DNA of 63,008 nt from Cytophagales bacterium (GCA_020402945.1 JADBYQ010000026.1:1-63008), one strand, 5' to 3'; numbered from the stretch's first letter, positions 16,436 through 26,086 are shown. Made by a program: numbers and translations. The notes: generated by a model from the letters alone, not told the origin.

Positions 16436-18811
16436 ATGATGAATGCAATAAAATTATTTTTGAGAAGCATCAAGCGCTCCAAGGCAAGCTTTATCATCAA
16501 CTTGATTGGATTGTCAAGTGGTCTCGCCTGTACTTTCCTAATCTATCTGTGGGTAACAGATGAAATGAGCGTCGATAAATTCCACGTAAAGGACAATCAA
16601 CTATGTGAAGTCATGGTTTGGTATCAGATCAGCGGTACGCAGGTAACAACGCCAATTACGCCGGGCCCATTGGCAGAAGCGTTGGGTAAGAGTATCCCGG
16701 ACGTGGCGAAGTCAGTGGCCGTGTTAAAATCAATTCGGATAAATACGATTTCATCTGAAAACAAAGCCTTCAAGGCCAACGGTATATACACCGCAAAAGA
16801 GTTCTTCGACATGTTTAGTTTTGATGTTTTACAGGGCAATAAAGAACATTTATTACCCAATGAAAGCAGCATCGTGATCTCGAAGGATTTAGCGTTAAAG
16901 TTATTTGGTACTACTGATAATGTGGTTGGCAAATCTTTAGCTTTTGATCAAAAGGAGCAATTTATGGTTTCAGCAGTTGTGGAGAATGTATCTGCTCACT
17001 CAACCATTAAATTTGACTTCGTTCTACATCATCAACTCTTTGAAAGGCACACCGGAATTGAGTTTAGCTGGAATGAGTCAATGGCCAGTACGTATATTCT
17101 CATGAATGATCAATCGAATATAGATCAACTCAATGCGCAGATGCTAAACTGGCTAGAGAAAGAAGGCGAGGATATCAAGAAAATGAAATTGTTTGCCCGG
17201 AAATTTTCAGATGGATATTTATATGGCAACTATGAAAATGGCGTCCAAAGCGGTGGCAGAATTGAATATGTGAAAATATTCACCATTATTGGCATTATCA
17301 TTTTATCTATAGCATGTATAAATTTTATCAGCCTTTCTACAGCAATGGCATCCAACCGAATGAAAGAGGTTGGCATGAAAAAAGTTTTAGGCGCAAAAAG
17401 ACCATTAATCATCATTCAACATCTTGGCGAATCAACGATACTCGCTTTCTTGTCGCTCTTTGCAGCGTTAGGATTGATAGCATTGCTACTTCCGGCTTTC
17501 AACGAACTCGCTGACAAACACATCGCACTGAGTTGGAGCATTCGTATTGTCGTGACCTTCCTGGTTGTTACCGTGCTTACGGGAGTATTGGCGGGATTAT
17601 ACCCTGCATTCTACATTTCCCGTTTTGAGCCCGGAATAATTTTGAAAGACAATCTAAGCAATTCATTAGGTGGACAGTGGATCAGAAAGGGATTAGTGAC
17701 TACCCAGTTCACGGTATCCGTGGTGTTAATTTTACTGACGCTGGTACTTTATAGCCAATTCTCCTTGATCCAAAATCGGAATTTAGGATATAACAAAGAC
17801 GGCATCGTGTATTTTGATATGGATGGAAACGTCAATGAACACAGAGAGGCGTTTCTTTCTGAATTGAAAAAAAAACCAGGGGTACAACAAGCCTCGTCCA
17901 TTTATGCGCTTACGACAAGGAGTAGTTTTTTTGGTTCAGACGGAAGCACTGGACATTTGAACTGGCCAGGAAAAGATCCCAATGAATCCATAAATATGAA
18001 TTATCGTATCGTCGATTATGATATGATGGAACTGTTGGGTATGGAAATAAAAGACGGTAGGTCATTCTCTAAGGAATTCAGTACACAAATACGAGAAATC
18101 ATTTTTAACGAGTCAGCAATTAAAGCGATGGCGCTTAAGGAAAATCCCATTGGCATAGAGATTGAACTTTGGCAAATGAAATATAAAATAATCGGTATTG
18201 TTAAAGATTTTTATTTCGAATCCATTCATGCAGGTAAAGTAAAGCCAATGTTTTTGATACAAGACCCCAGTCGCCTAAATACGGTAATGGTAAAAGTGAA
18301 TACAGCAGGATTAGATGGAACGATCAGCGGAATCGAGAAATTTCATAACCAGTTTAACCCAGGATACCCCTTTGTATATAAATTTCTAGATCAAGATTTT
18401 CAAAACCTGTACGCTACTGAAAAAAGAATATCGGTTCTTTCCCATTATTTCTCTGGGTTAGCAATTCTCATCTCTTGTTTGGGCTTATATGGGTTGACCG
18501 CGTTTACTGTAAATAAGAGAAAGAAAGAAATTAGTACAAGGAAAGTTTTGGGTGCAAGTGCATTTGAGATCACCATGCTCCTATATAAAGACGTCTCAAA
18601 ACTTGTCCTCGTTTCACTGATAATCGGGCTACCCACTGGTTATTTTTTAGCCAATAACTGGCTGGAAGGATTTGCCGAGCGCATTAATTTAGAGCCATGG
18701 TTCTTTATTGCTGCCGCCTTATTGTCGATCACGCTCATGTTGATTGCCTCGGGCGTACAAGTAGTACGAGCGCTGTCTATCAACCCGGCAGAGTCGCTTC
18801 GAACCGAATAG
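16436..18811 (+). CDS. FtsX/MacB-type ABC transporter permease
   Basis: 791 residues in the layout of the Bacteroidota duplicated permeases: an N-terminal membrane segment (SFIINLIGLSSGLACTFLIY), a large periplasmic MacB-type domain, an FtsX block (IIGIIILSIACINFISLSTA, then RMKEVGMKKVLGAKR), a second periplasmic domain and a second FtsX block (LAILISCLGLYGLTAFTVNK, then KKEISTRKVLGASAFEI). The two KEV/KEIS..KVLGA cytoplasmic motifs contact the ATPase. No ATPase gene is in the window, so a partner must be elsewhere. Such permeases extrude peptides or siderophores or act on lipoproteins. Here it may export the product or protect the producer (inference). It starts 102 bases after the SbnB-like gene. 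Confidence 0.88.
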   Translation: MMNAIKLFLRSIKRSKASFIINLIGLSSGLACTFLIYLWVTDEMSVDKFHVKDNQLCEVMVWYQISGTQVTTPITPGPLAEALGKSIPDVAKSVAVLKSIRINTISSENKAFKANGIYTAKEFFDMFSFDVLQGNKEHLLPNESSIVISKDLALKLFGTTDNVVGKSLAFDQKEQFMVSAVVENVSAHSTIKFDFVLHHQLFERHTGIEFSWNESMASTYILMNDQSNIDQLNAQMLNWLEKEGEDIKKMKLFARKFSDGYLYGNYENGVQSGGRIEYVKIFTIIGIIILSIACINFISLSTAMASNRMKEVGMKKVLGAKRPLIIIQHLGESTILAFLSLFAALGLIALLLPAFNELADKHIALSWSIRIVVTFLVVTVLTGVLAGLYPAFYISRFEPGIILKDNLSNSLGGQWIRKGLVTTQFTVSVVLILLTLVLYSQFSLIQNRNLGYNKDGIVYFDMDGNVNEHREAFLSELKKKPGVQQASSIYALTTRSSFFGSDGSTGHLNWPGKDPNESINMNYRIVDYDMMELLGMEIKDGRSFSKEFSTQIREIIFNESAIKAMALKENPIGIEIELWQMKYKIIGIVKDFYFESIHAGKVKPMFLIQDPSRLNTVMVKVNTAGLDGTISGIEKFHNQFNPGYPFVYKFLDQDFQNLYATEKRISVLSHYFSGLAILISCLGLYGLTAFTVNKRKKEISTRKVLGASAFEITMLLYKDVSKLVLVSLIIGLPTGYFLANNWLEGFAERINLEPWFFIAAALLSITLMLIASGVQVVRALSINPAESLRTE

Positions 18812-19050
18812 CTTATATTCGCATGCGGGTGTTATCTGCCTGGATATACAAACACAGCAAGAGATTTTTATTTGATTGCCATTGAAGCATAGTCTTCGTG
18901 TGCGTTAGCAATCATTACATTAGCGCACATCAAATACCGCTGTCTTTCTTGTTAACCAGGTCCGGTGATCAACGCATGGCTGTCTGGAATATATTTCTGT
19001 AAGACAGCGAAAAAAAACATTCTAGACTTTATTGTTTCTCACGTTGCACT

Positions 19051-22000
19051 ATGACGAAAACATACCGCAAGTCAAATATTGAAGAACTGGTTGAACTTAG
19101 TTTGGTTCAAAGAGGCAGACTGTTTCAATATTTGAAGGATGCAGATGAAGCTTCTTGTAATGCACAGATAGTGCTCGCAATAGACGGGCCGTTAGACATT
19201 AAATTAGTCGGGCTGTCGCTCAGCCACGTGCAGCAAAGTAATCCGGCGCTTCGGTCGGCATTCATCTGGAACGCTCCGGCAAATCCACTTCAGGTTGTAT
19301 TTAAAGATGTAGCGCATGAATTTGTCGTTAAGGATTTTTCGTTGAAACGCGACAAACATACGTTGTGTGCCAATTATTTTGAACAAAATCGAGATAGGCA
19401 TTTCGACTTGACAAATGTGCCCATACGGTATGGTGTAGTGAGACTTTCCGATAACTCTCATCTATTTCATATTACCCATCATCGCATTTTACTTGACTCT
19501 GTAAGCGTGGCCACTTTACTCAAGGATGTATTATTCACTTATGATAGCTTGTTACAAAATATTACGCCGGCTTGTCGCTCAAAAGTAAATCTTTCTGAAA
19601 TTTATCAGTCGCTATCAGGAAACATTAATCAGCAAGTTGCAAATCAATATTGGGCGGAATATTTAAAAGATTACAATATTGTGAATGTAAGTTCACGTAA
19701 CACTAGTATTGAGAAAGAGAAAATAAAAACCATTTATGTTGCGGCCGGAGATTTGTACCTCGATTTATTTGCTTCGACAAATGACTTGAGCAGGGAGTCG
19801 ATTGTGTGTGCCGCTTATGGCTTGTTATTACAAAAGTATTTATGCACGGATGATGTCGTTTTTGGTATACAAACATCCTATCGCGAAAACGCACATAATA
19901 TTGAAGATGTCTTAGGAAACTTTGACAATATCTTACCAGTTCGGATCAAAGACGAAAAAAATGTATCCTTCTTGAAGACTGTTAAGGCGGTGAATAATCA
20001 GTCGATCAATCGGAGACCGCATCAGAATATATCTTATTTTGACCTTAAGCGAGCGGCCGGTATTCGCGCAATACAAGAACTGTTTGACTCTGTGTTGACG
20101 TTCGAAGATGCACTCTTGTACAACACGATATCTAATGACGCCGCCACTTGCCGTGTACGGTTACATTCAACGAATGAGAACGTGCACGTGCCACTTCACA
20201 TTCAAGTTTCATTTGAGGCAGGTCTTCATATTGCATTCAGATATCACACTGGGTATGTTGATGGTGAAATGGTTAAAGCATTGTCCACCCATTTGCCAGT
20301 AGTCATTCGTGCAATATTGGATGATCCTTCTAAGTCGCTCAACGCGATCCAAATTTTAACTGATGAAGAACGGCAAACGTTATTGTACAAATTTAATAGT
20401 ACTAGAACTGAGATGCCTGAGGATAGGGCGATTATCGGGTTGTTTGAAAAACAGGTGAGGGAAACACCCCGAAGGCTGGCAGTATATGATGCGGCCGGGT
20501 CATTAACCTTCGAAGAACTTCATAAGAAAATCAACCAGCTAACATCTTTCTTACAAACACAGGGCGTGGATAAAGGTGATGTGATCGGCTTATTAATGGA
20601 CCGTTCCATTGATTTCGTGGTCAGCAGCTTTGCTATATTGAAAGCGGGTGCGCTCTACTTGCCAATCGATGCGGGTAACCCAGGGGAGCGAATAGGATAT
20701 ATTCTCCGTGATAGTAATGTGAATATTCTCCTTACGAAAGAAAAAATAATTAACACTAAGGATATTAGACTTTCTTGTCGCGTGTTTTGCTATGAAAAAT
20801 TGCTGCCTGAATTGGAGCATTTTTCAAATGCTGCATCTGAAAGCCGCGAAGGAGAGAATGTTTATGTAGTCTATACATCGGGATCTACAGGCACGCCCAA
20901 AGGTGTAATAGGTTCGCGAAGCGGACTATTGAACCGCTTGCATTGGGGATGGAGGACTTATCCAACACAGGAAGGGGAGGTTTTTTGTCTAAAAACCAAT
21001 ATCGGATTTGTCGACCATGTGGTTGAAATGTTTTCACCATTGTTATCTGGAGTGCCGTTAAGGATTTTTTCAGATGATGAAGTATTGGATGTGCCAAAAA
21101 TGTATGCGCATCTTGTTGATGAAAAGATTACAAGAATTTTGGTGGTACCGACTTATTTGAAAGCACTGATTTCATTGAAGCGCAAAGAAAAGCCAACGGC
21201 CCACTCACTGAAGTATGTATTTTGCAGCGGTGAGCAATTACCCGCTGCACTGGCAAGAAAGTTCTACGCAGAATTCAGCGAGGTGTTGTTGGTAAATATT
21301 TACGGATCAACGGAGGTTAGTGCCGACGTTACTTATCACAACGTTGAAAGGTACGATGTAGAAGACGTACTGAAATATTTTAAGAGGTATACGCTTGCTT
21401 CAAATAATTTGTTTACTACTCACAAGTGTCTAGCGGTAGATGATGAGAGTATTACTTTTCCCAACGTTGATATTGGGGAACTGGCAGAAAATTTTCAGAA
21501 TGCAAGCGTATCCGAGTATCCCATAAGTATGGAAAAATATTTCTCTGATTTTCAAAGGGACGTGTTGCCTTATTGCGTAGATACCGCATCCCCACGATTT
21601 ATCGGACATATGACGTCGGTATTGCCGGATTATGTACATGATGTCAGTAAACTAATTTCACAACTCAATCAGAATCTTGTTAAAATTGAAACGTCGAAAT
21701 CGCTAACATTTATTGAGCGGGAAGCGATTGCGATGTTACATTCTGTTTTTTATTCTTTTTCAGACACTTTCTATAATGAGCATATTCAAAAATTGAATTC
21801 TAATCTCGGAATTATTACAAGTGGTGGCAGCACAGCAAATATGTCTGCCCTTTTGAGCGCAAGAAATAAATTACTATTCAGTACTGCGGGTCAAAAGTTG
21901 TCTGGCAAAAGCATCTATCAACAACTCCAGGCAAGTGGCTATAAGGACTTTGTACTCATCGGCTCGCGCTTAATGCATTATTCTTTTCACAAGGCGGTAT

Positions 22001-23835
22001 CAATGCTTGGTCTGGGTACGGATAATATATTATACGTGAAGAATGACGCAGAAGGGAAAATCGATATAATGGATCTTCAGGAAAAGATCGACTATTGTTC
22101 GGAGCAGAAATTATTGATCATTGCCATCATTGGCATAGCCGGAGCCACAGAGACTGGCTGTATTGATCCATTGAACAAGATGGGAGAAATCGCGAGAGAG
22201 AACAATATTCACTTTCATGTGGATGCCGCGTGGGGTGGATTGATTAAGTTTTCAGATAAGTATGCAAAACTATTGGGTGGCATCGAACTCGCCGATTCAA
22301 TTACTTTTTGTGGACATAAGCAACTATTCCTTCCGCAAGGAATAAGCGTTTGCTTATTCAAAGATCCGCATCAACTTAACTACAATTCGACTGTTGCAAG
22401 ATATCAGGCAACGGCCGACTCTTTTGATTTTGGTCGTATTACCTTGGAAGGATCAAAGCCAGGGCTGTCGTTATGCTTACATGCTTCGCTCAGGATATTG
22501 GGAAAAAAAGGCTACGCCTTGCTATTGGACAGGGGGATTAAACTGGCGAATGTATTCGCACGAATAATTCACGGAACAACAAGCTTGGAATTAGTCTCAC
22601 ATCATATTAATATTTTAAACTACAGATATATTCCGGCGGCGTTTCGTGAACGAGATTTATCGAAATTATCCGCCGAGGAAACATCAATCATTAATCAAAT
22701 CAATTCAAAGATTCAAGCGACACAATTTTTAAAGGGTAGAACATTTGTCTCAAAAACAAAAATCAGAGCAATTGATGGACATGAAATTGTTGTATTCCGG
22801 GCGGTTCTTTCCAATCCATTGACAACGCATCAGGATTTGGAATCTGTGATCAATGATCAATTTTCGATTATTGACGAATTATATGGCGAAAAGAATACAA
22901 TTGATTTTATAGGAGATCTCTATCTGGATGATCATGATGATTCACGGGAAGAGGGGATTCGTGGAGTACCTATTGGAAAGCCAATTTCGAATACGAAAAT
23001 ATTTATTCTAGATAAAAACAACGGCCTGCAACCCGTTGGTGTGGTGGGGGAATTGTGTATTGCCGGAGCCGGCGTTGCCGACGGGTATCTGAATAATGAT
23101 GCACTTTCGAGTGAAAAATTCATAGCTAATCCTTTTCAAAAAGGTGCTTTGTATAAAACGGGTGACTTAGCTAGATGGTTAGTCGATGGCAGTGTTGAAT
23201 TTCTGGGAAGACTTGATGATCAAATAAAGATTCACGGATACCGCGTTGCATTGGGAGAGATCGAAAATAAACTAATCGCATATCCAGAAATTACCGATGC
23301 TGTCGTAGTAGCAAAAGATAGACGGGGAGAAATATGTCTGATCGCGTACTATTCCGCAGAACTAGAAATTCCGCATCGAGTGCTTAGAAATTATTTATCA
23401 AGCTACTTGCCTGAATACATGACACCAACGCATTATATTCATTTAGACAAGATACTGGTTACTTCGACGGGTAAAGCGGACCGTAAAGCACTTGCTGAAC
23501 CAGCATTCAAAGCTGAGGAGAATTATGTTCCTCCTACCACCGAACGTGAACGACTACTGGTTGATATCTGGAGCGACCAATTAGGAATATCCAAAGAAAA
23601 GATCAGTGTCAATAGATGCTTTTTCGAGTTGGGTGGCAATTCGTTAAATCTGTTAGTCTTGCGTAAAAACATTGAAGAGAAACTGAAAGTGAGAATATCT
23701 GTCGCGGACTTATTCAAGTATTCAAATATTCAGGCAATTGTGGCACATATGGACCATGCTTCTTTCCGTGAGGATCATAATGATATTGAACTCAATGTGT
23801 TGGAAATAAACAGTTACTATCGTGACGTGCGATAG
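19051..23835 (+). CDS. NRPS module C-A(beta-Ala)-PCP with an embedded PLP decarboxylase
   Basis: 1594 residues. The condensation domain (about 10-430) has HHRILLDS at 143-150, one residue longer than HHxxxDG. The adenylation N-part has YTSGSTGTPKG (608) and A5 YGSTEVSAD (751-759). Residues about 765-1295 are a complete PLP decarboxylase (FHVDAAWGG with D1058, GHK with K1090). The A domain then resumes with GVPIGKP (1305), YKTGDLARWL, GRLDDQIKIHGYR and K1475 in STGKADRK. The PCP has LGGNS, S1531. My GrsA-based code is VDVLFSIADK, close to known beta-alanine codes (VD....SLADK). The insert resembles aspartate 1-decarboxylase PanP, which makes beta-alanine. The module would thus make and load its own substrate. 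No E or TE domain follows. Confidence 0.92.
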   Translation: MTKTYRKSNIEELVELSLVQRGRLFQYLKDADEASCNAQIVLAIDGPLDIKLVGLSLSHVQQSNPALRSAFIWNAPANPLQVVFKDVAHEFVVKDFSLKRDKHTLCANYFEQNRDRHFDLTNVPIRYGVVRLSDNSHLFHITHHRILLDSVSVATLLKDVLFTYDSLLQNITPACRSKVNLSEIYQSLSGNINQQVANQYWAEYLKDYNIVNVSSRNTSIEKEKIKTIYVAAGDLYLDLFASTNDLSRESIVCAAYGLLLQKYLCTDDVVFGIQTSYRENAHNIEDVLGNFDNILPVRIKDEKNVSFLKTVKAVNNQSINRRPHQNISYFDLKRAAGIRAIQELFDSVLTFEDALLYNTISNDAATCRVRLHSTNENVHVPLHIQVSFEAGLHIAFRYHTGYVDGEMVKALSTHLPVVIRAILDDPSKSLNAIQILTDEERQTLLYKFNSTRTEMPEDRAIIGLFEKQVRETPRRLAVYDAAGSLTFEELHKKINQLTSFLQTQGVDKGDVIGLLMDRSIDFVVSSFAILKAGALYLPIDAGNPGERIGYILRDSNVNILLTKEKIINTKDIRLSCRVFCYEKLLPELEHFSNAASESREGENVYVVYTSGSTGTPKGVIGSRSGLLNRLHWGWRTYPTQEGEVFCLKTNIGFVDHVVEMFSPLLSGVPLRIFSDDEVLDVPKMYAHLVDEKITRILVVPTYLKALISLKRKEKPTAHSLKYVFCSGEQLPAALARKFYAEFSEVLLVNIYGSTEVSADVTYHNVERYDVEDVLKYFKRYTLASNNLFTTHKCLAVDDESITFPNVDIGELAENFQNASVSEYPISMEKYFSDFQRDVLPYCVDTASPRFIGHMTSVLPDYVHDVSKLISQLNQNLVKIETSKSLTFIEREAIAMLHSVFYSFSDTFYNEHIQKLNSNLGIITSGGSTANMSALLSARNKLLFSTAGQKLSGKSIYQQLQASGYKDFVLIGSRLMHYSFHKAVSMLGLGTDNILYVKNDAEGKIDIMDLQEKIDYCSEQKLLIIAIIGIAGATETGCIDPLNKMGEIARENNIHFHVDAAWGGLIKFSDKYAKLLGGIELADSITFCGHKQLFLPQGISVCLFKDPHQLNYNSTVARYQATADSFDFGRITLEGSKPGLSLCLHASLRILGKKGYALLLDRGIKLANVFARIIHGTTSLELVSHHINILNYRYIPAAFRERDLSKLSAEETSIINQINSKIQATQFLKGRTFVSKTKIRAIDGHEIVVFRAVLSNPLTTHQDLESVINDQFSIIDELYGEKNTIDFIGDLYLDDHDDSREEGIRGVPIGKPISNTKIFILDKNNGLQPVGVVGELCIAGAGVADGYLNNDALSSEKFIANPFQKGALYKTGDLARWLVDGSVEFLGRLDDQIKIHGYRVALGEIENKLIAYPEITDAVVVAKDRRGEICLIAYYSAELEIPHRVLRNYLSSYLPEYMTPTHYIHLDKILVTSTGKADRKALAEPAFKAEENYVPPTTERERLLVDIWSDQLGISKEKISVNRCFFELGGNSLNLLVLRKNIEEKLKVRISVADLFKYSNIQAIVAHMDHASFREDHNDIELNVLEINSYYRDVR
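21345..22950 (+). other. Embedded group II PLP-dependent decarboxylase domain (PanP-like)
   Basis: This domain lies inside the adenylation domain of the 19051-23835 gene, between core motifs A5 and A6. Landmarks are ITFPNVDIGELAENFQNASV at its start, ASPRFIGHMTSVLPDY, LGIITSGGSTANMSAL, AGATETGCIDPLNKM, FHVDAAWGG, the PLP lysine in FCGHKQLFLPQG and the end VFRAVLSNPLTTHQDLESV. The wording is that of pyridoxal-dependent aspartate 1-decarboxylase (PanP) and its glutamate decarboxylase-like relatives. At about 530 residues it is full length, and no catalytic residue that I can identify is missing. Confidence 0.88.
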
Positions 23836-23904
23836 TTCTACCTGTAATTTATCAGGTGTCATTAGTAAATGCAGAATTCAAATCTTTTAAATCAGTTTAC
23901 ATAA

Positions 23905-25260
23905 ATGGCTAGTAAAATGAACAAACACAGTTTGACGGTAATATCTGTCTTTCTCCTCCCTACCGTATTAATCCTTCAAGGTCTGTGCAATGAAGCGCGG
24001 GCACAGGAAACATTCAAAGTTGAAGGTCACATAGTAAAGGTTTCAGAATTCGATTCGCAAGTCGAAAGGATACTCAATGATGCGAGTTTACCTGGGTTGT
24101 CGCTCGCTGTCATCGATCAGGATCAGGTTGTCTTTTTCAAGACTTATGGATATAAGCGTTTGAAAAAGTTAAAAAATGGAAATTTTGTTGGAAAACAAAA
24201 GGTGAATAAGCGCACCGTGTTTGAAGCATGTTCCTTATCTAAAAGTTATTTTGTTTTTGCGGCCCATAAATTGGTTGATCAAGGCATTTTAAAACTTGAC
24301 ACCCCACTCTACAAATATCTTGAATATCCGCGGCTAGCATATGACGATCGTTATAAAAAGATAACTGCGCGAATGGTGCTTACACATTCTTCGGGCTTGG
24401 AGAATTGGCAGTCGTATAATAAGCCCGATACATTGGAGATCGTTAGCGCGCCAGGTGAACAATTTGTCTACTCTGGTGAGGGTTATGTTTATCTGTCGAA
24501 GGTAGTTGAAAAGCTTTTGTCAAAAAGTACGGAGCAATATATGAAAGAGCTGGTTTACGAACCACTTGGTCTTGACCGGACATTTACTACTTTTTCTAAA
24601 AATGTTTCGCGGCCGACGAATCATAGCTTAGGCCATGACTCTTTCAAGCAATCCTATCCCAAAGAAAAGAATAAGAATCCCAACATCGCAGGTAACATAA
24701 GCACAACTTCAGGCGACTATGCAAAGTTACTAATTGGAATATTTGGAGGTGGTCATTTGTCGAAGGCTCGCGTGGCCGAACTTATCGGTGGTGGTGTAAA
24801 ACTTGACGAGAATTTATTCTATGGACCAGGATTTTCATTGTTTTATGAAGGTTGTGATACGCTGGTCTTTCAACATGGGAACAATGAAAATTTCAAGGGT
24901 TTTGGTGGTTACAACGTCACACGAAAATCTGGCTTCGTCATGTTTGTGAACGGGCAACTAGGTGATCTTATTCGAAGTGCAATGAATGAACTTGTCTTCA
25001 ATATGAAGGAGAACGTTTCGGATATCACACAGTATCCGAACCTCGTGTTTGAGGTATTGAAAGTCTACAATGAGAAGGGTTACCACACCGCTTTGAATAA
25101 ATTGGAAGAGACCCTGACCGTTAAAGCGAGCGCAGTGTCTCATTATGAATTGGAAGAGCTCCAACATCTTTTTCAGAAAAAAGAACCGGCATTTTCTGAA
25201 TACATTGGTGAAGTCTTGAAGACGCGCTTTGCAGACCAATCGGGCCGCAATCAAGAATGA
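23905..25260 (+). CDS. Secreted serine beta-lactamase-fold hydrolase (S12; candidate prodrug peptidase)
   Basis: 451 residues. A signal peptide (hydrophobic SVFLLPTVLILQGLC, then EARAQ) sends it to the periplasm. The beta-lactamase/S12 motifs are complete: S110-L-S-K113 (SxxK), Y189-S-G191 (in place of YxN) and QHGNNENF (KTG equivalent). The family includes class C beta-lactamases, esterases and the D-Asn-specific peptidases ClbP, XcnG and ZmaM, which cut the N-acyl-D-Asn cap from prodrugs in the periplasm. The first NRPS protein here builds just such a cap, so this enzyme is the candidate for cap removal. Unlike ClbP I see no C-terminal membrane helices; the last 70 residues look helical and soluble. 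An unrelated esterase role cannot be excluded from sequence alone. Confidence 0.85.
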   Translation: MASKMNKHSLTVISVFLLPTVLILQGLCNEARAQETFKVEGHIVKVSEFDSQVERILNDASLPGLSLAVIDQDQVVFFKTYGYKRLKKLKNGNFVGKQKVNKRTVFEACSLSKSYFVFAAHKLVDQGILKLDTPLYKYLEYPRLAYDDRYKKITARMVLTHSSGLENWQSYNKPDTLEIVSAPGEQFVYSGEGYVYLSKVVEKLLSKSTEQYMKELVYEPLGLDRTFTTFSKNVSRPTNHSLGHDSFKQSYPKEKNKNPNIAGNISTTSGDYAKLLIGIFGGGHLSKARVAELIGGGVKLDENLFYGPGFSLFYEGCDTLVFQHGNNENFKGFGGYNVTRKSGFVMFVNGQLGDLIRSAMNELVFNMKENVSDITQYPNLVFEVLKVYNEKGYHTALNKLEETLTVKASAVSHYELEELQHLFQKKEPAFSEYIGEVLKTRFADQSGRNQE

Positions 25261-25273
25261 GAAAATTCAATTC

Positions 25274-26086
25274 ATGAAAGCAAATCTTGTTTATGTTTTA
25301 GTTGCGCTTGCTATGCTTAGCTGTGGTAAGGAGAAAGTTGAGCAGGTTGATATAGATCAATTAGTAAGGAGAATGACTGAAGCTTCGGGGGGCGACTCCG
25401 TTATTGCTTCTATTCAAACACATGTTGCCAAGTATACAAGTGAATGCGAGGTGGAAAAAACTACGTCAACAGTAACGTTTAAACGGCCCAATAAAATACG
25501 GATTGATGTATTTGATATGACCAACACTTTGATTTTCGCCACTGCCACCAACGGAAAAGAGGCGTGGGAGTATGTTCCGATGCAGGGTGTGAGTACACCT
25601 CACAAGATCAAAACGGCGGAACTCATCAGTTTAGCCGAACACTGGATTGATGAATGGCGTCTATATAAAAGGATCGGGTTGAAAATTAAACACTTGGATG
25701 ATATTGAATTGAGTAATCATCGAAAATGTTACAAAATGCAGATAACAGACAGGTTTGGGATCGAATCATTTTATTACGTGAACAAAGAGACCTATTTGAT
25801 GGCGCGAATCGATTATCCCGTGATTGATGGTGTCACTGGCAGTTTTAATGGCGTATCCATACATGATTTCAAGGCATATGGTGATATCGATGTATTGTTT
25901 CCAATAAAAGAAATCGAAGACGAAAATAAAATTATTCAGTTGATGAAGTTCGTCAATAACACGGACCTGCACGATTCTATTTTCGAAGTGAATCGAGTAA
26001 ACATACCTGCAACTAGTCGATACCTTCAACAGATTGCCGAAAATGGTCGCGTTGTAAACGAACTACCACACCTGGCTCAGCAGTAA
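25274..26086 (+). CDS. Lipoprotein with a LolA/LolB-like fold (probable)
   Basis: 270 residues from the ATG at 25274, which gives a clean lipoprotein signal: MKANLVYVLVALAML, then SCGKE with the lipidated Cys. An in-frame ATG at 25229 would overlap the peptidase gene and hide the signal, so I reject it. The body has alternating beta-strand-like segments (VTFKRPNKIRIDVFDM, GKEAWEYVPM, HRKCYKMQITD, YYVNKETYLMARIDYP, FPIKEIED) as in Bacteroidota outer-membrane lipoprotein-sorting-like proteins. It follows the peptidase by 13 bases and lies among NRPS genes, so a role in handling or exporting the lipid-capped product is possible. No catalytic motif is seen. Confidence 0.7.
   Translation: MKANLVYVLVALAMLSCGKEKVEQVDIDQLVRRMTEASGGDSVIASIQTHVAKYTSECEVEKTTSTVTFKRPNKIRIDVFDMTNTLIFATATNGKEAWEYVPMQGVSTPHKIKTAELISLAEHWIDEWRLYKRIGLKIKHLDDIELSNHRKCYKMQITDRFGIESFYYVNKETYLMARIDYPVIDGVTGSFNGVSIHDFKAYGDIDVLFPIKEIEDENKIIQLMKFVNNTDLHDSIFEVNRVNIPATSRYLQQIAENGRVVNELPHLAQQ

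Noticed and set aside
21345-22950. The embedded decarboxylase acting on Dap or on the tethered amino acid
   Set aside because: Decarboxylating Dap would give ethylenediamine, which cannot be loaded through a carboxylate. The PanP-like wording and beta-Ala-like code fit Asp to beta-Ala much better. Not formally excluded.
23905-25260. A true beta-lactamase (antibiotic resistance)
   Set aside because: It has the S12 motifs but a YSG and HGN variant, an unusual C-terminal extension and a biosynthetic context. The sequence alone gives no support for beta-lactam hydrolysis.
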